This document shows positions 1 to 5,160 of a DNA stretch of 5,818 nt, in pieces. This stretch comes from an uncultured Chthoniobacterales bacterium (GTDB taxonomy: Bacteria > Verrucomicrobiota > Verrucomicrobiae > Chthoniobacterales > UBA10450). How positions within the stretch are numbered: position 1 is the stretch's first letter; each line of letters begins with the position of its first letter. The stretch spans positions 1 to 5,818 of the forward strand of contig CATPCN010000619.1 in NCBI GenBank assembly GCA_955652855.1, read 5' to 3'. The notes beneath the pieces were generated by a model that worked only from the letters and a program-made list of their open reading frames with translations, did not search any database and had not been told where the DNA came from. The translations under genes and the position numbers were made by a program.

Positions 1-1
1 G

Positions 2-235
2 CTCATCATGTTCCCAGGGAAACTGGCTTCCGCGAAAAAGGACGGCGTCTCGCCAAAAGTAGCGCCGGAAGCTGCGTCCGATCAGGATTCCGAGACAATC
101 GGTGGCGATGACGACACGAAAGAGCCAGCGATCGATCCGGAACGGGACGAAACGGTCAACATCCTGAGCGATCTTGTCAATCTTAGTCACGCCCCGAAAA
201 CCGCGAGCACGGTGCGTAACGGGCCTAACGATTAA
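2..235 (+). CDS. 3' end of an unidentified protein with an acidic C-terminal tail (partial)
   Basis: The frame is open from the left edge and ends at TAA 233-235. An ATG at 8 exists, but the frame continues upstream of it, so the true start is probably outside the window. The visible residues begin with a short hydrophobic stretch (LIMFPGKL) that could be the end of a membrane helix. They continue as a very hydrophilic tail rich in Asp, Glu, Lys, Ser and Pro, with an acidic run near residues 29-50. The codons show a strong purine-first bias, which favours real coding on this strand over the opposite one. The gene converges on thyA, with 22 bp between the two stop codons. I do not recognise the family. 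It could also be chance open frame; confidence is moderate at best. Confidence 0.45.
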   Translation, partial: LIMFPGKLASAKKDGVSPKVAPEAASDQDSETIGGDDDTKEPAIDPERDETVNILSDLVNLSHAPKTASTVRNGPND

Positions 236-252
236 GCGGCTTTACCGCCGCT
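235..252. terminator. Small GC hairpin between convergent genes, possible weak bidirectional terminator
   Basis: A perfect 6-bp inverted repeat, AGCGGC / GCCGCT, with a 6-nt loop (TTTACC) sits between the stop codon of the left-hand + strand frame and the TGA of thyA on the - strand. The position suits a shared terminator. However, the stem is short and no T-tract follows on either strand, so it is not a convincing intrinsic terminator. It may act weakly, aid Rho-dependent termination, or be coincidental. Confidence 0.3.
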
Positions 253-257
253 GTAGT

Positions 258-1052
258 TCAGACCGCGATGGGCGCTTTGATGGCGGGATGCGGATCGTAA
301 CCGATCAGCTCGAAATCTTCGAATCGGAAATCGCGAATATTTTTCACGGCCGGATTGAGTTTCATTCGCGGTAAAGATCGACAATCGCGAGTTAACTGTT
401 CGCGCGCTTGATCGAGATGATTCGTGTAAAGGTGCAGATCGCCGAAGGTGTGAACGAAATCACCGGGTTGCAATTCGCAAACTTGCGCCACCATCATCGT
501 AAGCAGCGAGTAGGATGCGATGTTGAACGGCACGCCGAGAAAAAGATCGGCGCTGCGTTGATAAAGCTGACAACTTAATTGTCGATCTTGCACGTAGAAC
601 TGGAACAACACGTGACAAGGCGGGAGCGCCATTTCTTCGATTTCCGCGGCGTTCCAAGCATTCACGATCAGCCGCCGGCTTTGCGGATTTGATTTTATTT
701 GCGCAATCACATTGTCGATTTGATCGACGTGCGCGCCATTGGCGCCGCGCCAATCGCGCCATTGCGCGCCGTAGACGCGGCCGAGGTTCCCTTGTTCATC
801 GGCCCATTCGTTCCAAATTGTGACGCCGTGTTCGCGCAGATATTGCACGTTGGTGTCGCCGCGCAGAAACCAGAGCAGTTCGTAAATGATCGATTTAAGA
901 TGAAGTTTCTTCGTCGTCAGCAGCGGAAAATTTTCCCGCAGATCAAAACGCGCCTGCGCGCCGAAGATCGATAATGTCCCCGTGCCTGTGCGATCGCTTC
1001 GTGGTTTTCCCTGTTCGAGCACCAGCCGCAAAAGATCGCGATATTGACGCAT
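258..1052 (-). CDS. thyA: Thymidylate synthase (ThyA)
   Basis: The enzyme makes dTMP from dUMP in the cytoplasm, using methylene-tetrahydrofolate as both methyl donor and reductant; it is the last step of de novo thymidylate synthesis. The protein is 264 residues, the same length as E. coli ThyA, and aligns with it without gaps as far as I can follow. Visible key residues are Arg21 (phosphate loop, SDRTGTGT), Glu58 and Trp80, Arg126-Arg127 (SRR), the nucleophile Cys146 in LPPCH, the QRS triad around Arg166, Asp169, Asn177 (GVPFN), His207 and Tyr209 (HLYTNH), and the C-terminal IKAPIAV. The start ATG (complement of 1050-1052) matches the family's MxQY opening. No Shine-Dalgarno is visible. A TATCAT hexamer (complement of 1060-1065) lies only 7 nt upstream of the start and could be a -10 giving a nearly leaderless mRNA, but no -35 supports it. 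The stop is TGA. It is transcribed divergently from phoB, with a 38-bp gap. Confidence 0.98.
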   Translation of the reverse strand: MRQYRDLLRLVLEQGKPRSDRTGTGTLSIFGAQARFDLRENFPLLTTKKLHLKSIIYELLWFLRGDTNVQYLREHGVTIWNEWADEQGNLGRVYGAQWRDWRGANGAHVDQIDNVIAQIKSNPQSRRLIVNAWNAAEIEEMALPPCHVLFQFYVQDRQLSCQLYQRSADLFLGVPFNIASYSLLTMMVAQVCELQPGDFVHTFGDLHLYTNHLDQAREQLTRDCRSLPRMKLNPAVKNIRDFRFEDFELIGYDPHPAIKAPIAV

Positions 1053-1090
1053 GGGGTAGATGATAGTGGAGCGCCGAAATCACTTACCGC

Positions 1091-1786
1091 ATGAAGTCGC
1101 TCCCGAGCAACCGAATCCTGATCATCGAGGACGAACGGGATGTCTTGGACCTGCTGACGTTGAATCTTCGCAAAGCGGGCGGATTCGCCATTTCCACCGC
1201 GACGGACGGCGCGACCGGTCTGCGCAAAGCGCGCGCAGAATTGCCGGCGCTTATTATTCTCGATCTTATGCTCCCAAAAATGCCGGGCTTGGAAATTTGC
1301 AAAATCCTCAAGACCGATCCGGCCACGCAACATATCGCAATCCTCATGCTGACCGCAAAGGCCGAGGAGATTGATCGCATCGTTGGTTTGGAATTTGGCG
1401 CAGACGATTATGTGACCAAGCCGTTTAGTCCGCGCGAAATTATTTTGCGCATCAAGGCAATCATGCGGCGGGGGCAAGGCGAAGTTGGCGACACCAAGCT
1501 GACGCGCGGCGCGATCACGCTAGATCCTTCGCGGCACGCGGTGGCGGTAAATGGAAAACCGGTGCGCCTAACGAGTGTCGAATTCAAATTACTCAGCCGA
1601 TTAATGGAACGGCCGGGCCGCGTGCAGGCGCGCGATCGATTGCTCAATGAAGTTTGGGGCTACGAAAGCATCATCGATACGCGCACGGTTGATACGCACG
1701 TGCGCCGGCTGCGCAAAAAACTTGGCAAGGCGGCCGAGGCCATCGAAACGGTGCGTGGCTTCGGTTATCGGATGCGCGAAAGGTAA
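1091..1786 (+). CDS. phoB: Phosphate regulon response regulator PhoB (OmpR/PhoB family)
   Basis: This is a two-component transcription factor of 231 residues, a typical length for the family. The N-terminal receiver domain (about 7-125) has the acidic pair Glu13-Asp14, phospho-acceptor Asp58 (ILDLMLP), the switch Thr88 (LMLTAK) and Lys110 (YVTKPF). The C-terminal winged-helix DNA-binding domain (about 135-229) includes LTSVEFKLL, the recognition region TVDTHVRRLRKKL and the closing wing TVRGFGYRM. The OmpR/PhoB family alone would not fix the target. The immediately downstream kinase and the pst genes make PhoB the natural assignment. The ATG at 1091 gives the standard family N-terminus; stop codons lie just upstream, and no clear Shine-Dalgarno is present. 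It ends in TAA, 7 bp before the kinase gene, so the two are surely co-transcribed. Phosphorylated PhoB would bind Pho boxes such as the candidate before pstS. Confidence 0.93.
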   Translation: MKSLPSNRILIIEDERDVLDLLTLNLRKAGGFAISTATDGATGLRKARAELPALIILDLMLPKMPGLEICKILKTDPATQHIAILMLTAKAEEIDRIVGLEFGADDYVTKPFSPREIILRIKAIMRRGQGEVGDTKLTRGAITLDPSRHAVAVNGKPVRLTSVEFKLLSRLMERPGRVQARDRLLNEVWGYESIIDTRTVDTHVRRLRKKLGKAAEAIETVRGFGYRMRER

Positions 1787-1793
1787 CCGCGGC

Positions 1794-2480
1794 ATGTTTT
1801 GGTTCCTGCTCTCTGCGATTGTTGGATCGACAATCGCATTTGCGTTCGTGATTTGGCGAAAATGGATCGCGCCGTGGCGACAAATTGAACAACTCGTTAG
1901 GCAAATCGGTGGCGGTGAGCGTCCACGCGCATTTTTGGTCGATGGTGGCAGGCAACCGCAGCGCGTCGCGTTGGCGCTGGAAAATATTTTTACCCGCCAG
2001 CAAGAACTCGATCAAGAGATCATGGCGCGCGCTGCCGGCGCGCAAACCATTTTCGCCGCGATGCTGGATGGTTTGCTCGTGGTCGACGCGCGTCGCCGCA
2101 TTACGTTAATAAACGAAACGTTTCAGCAACTTTTTGCGGCGCGCGAGATCACCGCGGGTGCGCCGCTGCTCGACGCCGTTCGGGAAGCGACGGTTGACCA
2201 GATGATTGCCGAAGCGCTGCGCACCGGCGAGGCGAGGAAAACGGAGCTGACGGTTTTCCACGCGCAAAACAATTCCGATCGGCACCTGCAATTGAGCGCC
2301 GTGCCGATGAAGAGCGGCAATGGCGAAATCACCGGGGCGGTCGTTTTATTTCACGACATCACAGAACGCAAACGCACCGACCAAATCCGGCGCGACTTTG
2401 TCGCGAACGTGTCGCACGAGTTGCGCACTCCGTTGTCGATTTTGCGCGGTTACATCGAGACCTTGCTCGACAGTCCATAA
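1794..2480 (+). CDS. phoR: PhoR N-terminal part: membrane anchor, PAS domain and H-box, ending at the premature TAA
   Basis: This is the 228-residue product expected if the TAA is obeyed. The start is ATG 1794, 8 nt after the phoB stop, with an AAAGG at 1779-1783 about 10 nt upstream as a good ribosome-binding site; it also puts a membrane helix (FWFLLSAIVGSTIAFAFVIW) at the very N-terminus. The frame is open back to 1647, but that extension would overlap phoB and is not credible. After the helix come a basic stretch (RKW) and a linker of about 60 residues that may be HAMP-like, then a PAS domain with LDGLLVVDARRRITLINETF and ending in VLFHDITERKR. The H-box VSHELRTPLSILRGYIETLL carries His208. 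There is no large periplasmic domain, which is usual for PhoR, thought to sense the Pst state rather than phosphate itself. Alone it has a phosphorylation site but no ATP-binding domain. Confidence 0.6.
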   Translation: MFWFLLSAIVGSTIAFAFVIWRKWIAPWRQIEQLVRQIGGGERPRAFLVDGGRQPQRVALALENIFTRQQELDQEIMARAAGAQTIFAAMLDGLLVVDARRRITLINETFQQLFAAREITAGAPLLDAVREATVDQMIAEALRTGEARKTELTVFHAQNNSDRHLQLSAVPMKSGNGEITGAVVLFHDITERKRTDQIRRDFVANVSHELRTPLSILRGYIETLLDSP

Positions 2481-2516
2481 AGTTCGCGTGAGGAACTGAA
2501 GCGCATTCTCGGAGTC

Positions 2517-3092
2517 ATGGAGCGACATTCCAAACGACTTGGCTTGCTCGTCGAGGATCTGCTCACGCTCGCGCAGTTGGAATCGGGACATTCGACTTTG
2601 CAGTTGAGCCACATAAATCTCGGCAAGCTTTTCGGTGATGTCGTTCGTGATTTGGAAAAGAAATTTGCGGAAAAACGACTGAACGTGATTGTCGATGTAC
2701 CGGTAGAGTTGCCGGCAATTCGCGCGGACGAAGCGCGCTTGCAGGAAATTGTCGATAATTTGCTGGACAACGCAGTGAAGTACTCGCGCGAGAACGGCGA
2801 GATTCGTCTGCAAGCCGAGCCGCGCGGGGATGAAATCGCGCTGAGCGTGCGCGACTCGGGTATCGGCATCTCTAAAGAAGACTTGCCGCACGTCTTCGAA
2901 AGATTTTATCGCGTAGATAAAGCGCGCGATCGTGAACTAGGCGGGACAGGTCTCGGACTTGCGATCGTGAAGCACATCGCGCAAACCCACGGTGGCCGCG
3001 TCGAAGCACAGAGCGAGCTGGGGAAAGGAACGACAATTCGCGTGCTTCTGCCGTTTGAGCGTTCAAACGCTGTGTCTGTCACACAAACGTAA
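2517..3092 (+). CDS. phoR: PhoR C-terminal part: second DHp helix and HATPase domain
   Basis: This is the first in-frame ATG after the premature stop and would give 191 residues. It begins within the second DHp helix (MERHSKRLGLLVEDLLTLAQLE) and contains a complete HATPase_c domain: the N box (DNLLDNAVKYS, Asn85), the G1 box (DSGIGI, 113-118), the F box (HVFERFYRVD, about 125-134) and the G2 box (GGTGLGL, 142-148). It has no phosphorylatable His. Independent translation would need reinitiation 36 nt after the stop. A GGAG at 2511-2514 lies only 2 nt from the ATG, which is too close for normal ribosome binding, so I doubt it is made efficiently. The residues between the stop and this ATG (SSREELKRILGV) clearly belong to the same kinase, so this start is a fallback, not the ancestral one. 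It ends in TAA, 47 bp before the preferred pstS start. Confidence 0.55.
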   Translation: MERHSKRLGLLVEDLLTLAQLESGHSTLQLSHINLGKLFGDVVRDLEKKFAEKRLNVIVDVPVELPAIRADEARLQEIVDNLLDNAVKYSRENGEIRLQAEPRGDEIALSVRDSGIGISKEDLPHVFERFYRVDKARDRELGGTGLGLAIVKHIAQTHGGRVEAQSELGKGTTIRVLLPFERSNAVSVTQT

Positions 3093-3094
3093 CA
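3077..3094 (+). promoter_or_regulatory. Candidate Pho box upstream of pstS
   Basis: Two 7-bp half-sites in direct repeat with an 11-bp period, TGTCACA (3077-3083) and CGTAACA (3088-3094), are separated by CAAA. They agree at 5 of 7 positions. The first half resembles the known PhoB half-site (E. coli CTGTCAT, variants TGTCAC), and the 7+4+7 spacing is the PhoB spacing. It overlaps the last codons and the stop of phoR, 45 bp before the pstS ATG. TAAACT (3097-3102) is a possible but closely placed -10. The site would let phosphorylated PhoB drive pstS at a higher level than the regulatory genes. This is inference from pattern only. Confidence 0.45.
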
Positions 3095-3126
3095 GTAAAC
3101 TTTTTGACTGAGTGAAGTCGCGTGCG

Positions 3127-3152
3127 GCAATTTCGTTGCATGACGAAATTGC
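3127..3152 (+). promoter_or_regulatory. Perfect 10-bp hairpin with the likely pstS start codon in its loop
   Basis: GCAATTTCGT (3127-3136) and ACGAAATTGC (3143-3152) are exact reverse complements separated by the six bases TGCATG, so the loop carries the ATG at 3140-3142. In mRNA, the stem would occlude the region immediately before and after the start codon. This could tune pstS translation. If translation instead begins at GTG 3122, the hairpin lies inside the coding region. The structure is seen directly; its function is inferred. Confidence 0.5.
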
Positions 3153-4162
3153 AAAAGCGCAGCGGTAACTTTCTTGGGCTGGTGATCGCGTTCGGGTTGA
3201 GCGCGAGCGCGTCGGCGCAGATGACCATCAATGGCGCGGGCGCGACGTTTCCCTATCCGATTTACTCAAAGTGGTTTGACGAATACGCGAAAGTGGATCC
3301 GTCGGTTCGGTTCAATTATCAATCGATCGGATCCGGCGGGGGACAAAAACAAATCACCGCGCAAACGGTGGATTTCGGCGCATCGGATGGTCCGATGAGT
3401 GATGAGAACCTGGCGAAAGCGCCGGGAAAAATTTTGCACATCCCGACTGTGGCGGGCGCGGATGTGGTCGCCTACAACTTGCCTGAAAGTCCGGCGTTGA
3501 AACTCGACGCCGATGCCATCGCCGGGATTTTTCTCGGGCAAATGAAAAAGTGGAACGATCCAAAAATCGCTACACTAAATTCCGGCGTGAACTTGCCCGA
3601 TCAAGAAATCGTAGTCGTGCATCGCTCCGATGGCAGCGGCACGACTTACATTTGGACCGATTACCTGAGCAAGATCAGCGCGGAATGGAAAACGAAAGTG
3701 GGGACGAACACGTCCGTGAATTGGCCGACCGGCCTCGGCGGCAAAGGCAATGAAGGCGTTGCTGGTCAAATCAAGCAAACGCCGGGCGCGCTCGGTTACG
3801 TGGAATTGATTTACGCGATCCAAAACAAAATGCCGTACGCGGAAGTGAAAAATTCCGCCGGGAATTATGTGAAGCCGTCGGTCGAGTCGATCACCGCCGC
3901 TATAACCACGGCGCAAATCCCGGACGACTTCCGTTTTTCGATGACGAATGCGCCCGGCAGCAATTCGTATCCGATTGCCGGCGCGACGTGGCTGCTGGTG
4001 TACGAAGAGCAAAAGGACGGCGCCAAAGGCAAGAAGCTGGTCGAATTTTTGAAATGGGCGCTGACCAAAGGAGAAGATATGACGAAGCAATTAGATTATG
4101 CGCCGCTGCCAGCTGAGTTGCGCGAGCGCGTTTTGAAGCGCGTGGGTGAAATCAAAATGTAA
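3140..4162 (+). CDS. pstS: Periplasmic phosphate-binding protein PstS
   Basis: This is the substrate-binding component of the PstSCAB ABC importer, capturing inorganic phosphate in the periplasm. From ATG 3140 it has 340 residues, close to E. coli PstS. An N-terminal Sec signal (basic TKLQKR, hydrophobic LGLVIAFGL, likely cleavage ASA|Q near residue 26-27) has no lipobox Cys, so a soluble protein is expected. Phosphate ligands known in E. coli PstS are all recognisable: GAGATFPYP (Thr36, Phe37), SIGSGGG (Ser65), DFGASD (Asp83), and HRSDGSGTT (Arg162, Ser166, Gly167, Thr168). Further family motifs are NWPTGLGGKGNEGVAG, GALGYVELIYA and LDYAPLP near the end. A GTG at 3122 would add six residues (frame open, weak GAGTGAAG upstream). 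I prefer ATG because it gives a cleaner signal peptide, though no Shine-Dalgarno supports it. A Pho-box-like repeat precedes the gene and pstC follows after 11 bp. Confidence 0.96.
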   Translation: MTKLQKRSGNFLGLVIAFGLSASASAQMTINGAGATFPYPIYSKWFDEYAKVDPSVRFNYQSIGSGGGQKQITAQTVDFGASDGPMSDENLAKAPGKILHIPTVAGADVVAYNLPESPALKLDADAIAGIFLGQMKKWNDPKIATLNSGVNLPDQEIVVVHRSDGSGTTYIWTDYLSKISAEWKTKVGTNTSVNWPTGLGGKGNEGVAGQIKQTPGALGYVELIYAIQNKMPYAEVKNSAGNYVKPSVESITAAITTAQIPDDFRFSMTNAPGSNSYPIAGATWLLVYEEQKDGAKGKKLVEFLKWALTKGEDMTKQLDYAPLPAELRERVLKRVGEIKM

Positions 4163-4173
4163 CGCGCGTCGCC

Positions 4174-5160
4174 ATGCCGATTGCTGCTACTTCTGAAATG
4201 CGCTCTGTAAGATCGACAATCGATCGAATGGCCCCCCCTTCGGGCGTGGGCGACAAAATCTTTAAATTCTTAACGCTCGCGATGGCGCTGGTGGTGGTGG
4301 CGCTCGTCTTTTTGGTCGGGTGGCAACTGGCGGGGGGCTCGTCGCTCGCCATCCGCCGGTTCGGATTTCATTTTCTCACAACATCGACATGGGACCCGGT
4401 CGCGGAACAGTTCGGCGCGCTCCCGTTCATCTACGGCACGGCTGTATCCTCGCTCATTGCGCTCATCATCGCCGTGCCTCTGAGCATAGCGACCGCGGTT
4501 TACCTGACGGAACTCGCGCCAATCTGGATTCGGCAACCGATTGTGTCGCTGATTGAAATGCTTGCCGCGATACCGAGCGTGATCCTCGGCCTGTGGGGAA
4601 TATTTGTCATGATTCCACGGTTGCGTGCGTATGCGTTCCCTCTGTTGAAAGGAATTTTCGGTTGGACGCCCTTGTTTAGCGGACCCTTTTACGGCGTCAG
4701 CATGCTCGCGGGCGGAATCATTATCGCAGTGATGATTCTGCCGATCATCACCTCGGTTTCGCGTGAAATTTTGCGCAGTGTGCCGAACTTGCAGCGTGAA
4801 GCCGCCTACGCGCTCGGCGCCACGCGATGGGAGGTGACGCGCATCGCCGTTCTGAGCTACGCAAAAAAAGGACTTTTCGGCGCAGTGATTCTCGGACTCG
4901 GCCGCGCCCTCGGCGAAACCATGGCCGTGACGATGGTGATTGGAAACACGCCGCAAATTCGCGCTTCGTTGTTTGCTCCGGGCTACACGCTCGCCAGCGT
5001 GATTGCGAACGAGTTTACCGAAGCGACGACGGACGTTTACCTGCAAGCATTGCTTGAAATTGGGCTCGTCCTTTTCGGCATAACAATTTTGGCGAATCTT
5101 CTCGCGCAACTGCTTTTGAGAACGATTGGATCGACAAGGACAACGCGCGCCGTCCAATGA
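4174..5160 (+). CDS. pstC: Phosphate ABC transporter permease PstC
   Basis: One of the two inner-membrane subunits that form the phosphate channel with PstA. It is 328 residues with about six hydrophobic helices: roughly 31-50, 86-110, 125-147, 176-195, 233-256 and 292-315. The ABC permease EAA loop that contacts the ATPase PstB is seen as REAAYALGATRWEV (208-221). The following GLGRALGETMAV (241-252) carries Arg244 and Glu247, matching a segment conserved in PstC proteins. The loop between helices 3 and 4 (about 148-175) is long, as usual in PstC. The start is uncertain: ATG 4174, 4198 and 4228 are all in frame and none has a clear Shine-Dalgarno. The extra 18 residues before Met19 are polar and not family-typical, so 4228 is possible. 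It lies 11 bp after pstS and its TGA overlaps the pstA ATG, so the three genes form one operon. Confidence 0.95.
   Translation: MPIAATSEMRSVRSTIDRMAPPSGVGDKIFKFLTLAMALVVVALVFLVGWQLAGGSSLAIRRFGFHFLTTSTWDPVAEQFGALPFIYGTAVSSLIALIIAVPLSIATAVYLTELAPIWIRQPIVSLIEMLAAIPSVILGLWGIFVMIPRLRAYAFPLLKGIFGWTPLFSGPFYGVSMLAGGIIIAVMILPIITSVSREILRSVPNLQREAAYALGATRWEVTRIAVLSYAKKGLFGAVILGLGRALGETMAVTMVIGNTPQIRASLFAPGYTLASVIANEFTEATTDVYLQALLEIGLVLFGITILANLLAQLLLRTIGSTRTTRAVQ

Larger units (their letters stand above)
1794..3092 (+). pseudogene. phoR: Phosphate sensor histidine kinase PhoR, interrupted by an in-frame stop
   Basis: Read through the TAA at 2478-2480, this is one continuous 432-codon frame with the normal PhoR order: a membrane helix at residues 2-21, a linker, a PAS domain (about 82-190), the DHp helix pair with the H-box (His208), then the HATPase domain (about 305-422) with N, G1, F and G2 boxes. 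The stop falls at codon 229, in the turn between the two DHp helices, where the sequence around it (LLDSP, then SSREELKRIL) would normally run straight on. One base change from GAA, CAA or AAA would create it. No frameshift is needed, and all motifs after it remain intact over 203 codons. This is therefore a very recent nonsense mutation or a base-call error, unless the stop is read through. The phoB and pstS genes end in TAA themselves, so TAA is a true stop here. As written, the gene cannot make a complete kinase. Confidence 0.8.

Noticed and set aside
1..190. - strand frame starting at GTG (complement of 188-190) and open to the left edge
   Set aside because: It could follow thyA, but it has no ribosome-binding site, no family I recognise, and a weaker coding pattern than the + strand frame over the same bases. 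It is not fully excluded.
917..1477. 186-codon - strand frame across the thyA/phoB gap
   Set aside because: It overlaps two certain genes and has no recognisable motif or plausible start context; it is a shadow frame.
1647..1793. Upstream extension of the phoR frame to ATG 1647
   Set aside because: It overlaps phoB's DNA-binding domain by 140 bp and would place a basic stretch before the membrane helix; ATG 1794 has an AAAGG at proper distance.
2478..2480. Reassigned genetic code or selenocysteine-type recoding to explain the phoR stop
   Set aside because: TAA terminates phoB and pstS normally, TAA is not a selenocysteine codon, and the context TAAA is not a leaky one. There is no sign of an adjacent recoding structure.
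4231..4238. C7 run just after the third candidate pstC start (possible phase-variable tract)
   Set aside because: It is short, in frame and encodes an ordinary Pro-Pro; a single run of seven is weak evidence for phase variation.
4864..4870. A7 run in pstC (possible slippage or frameshift site)
   Set aside because: The reading frame continues correctly with conserved permease sequence, and the shifted frames give no sensible product.
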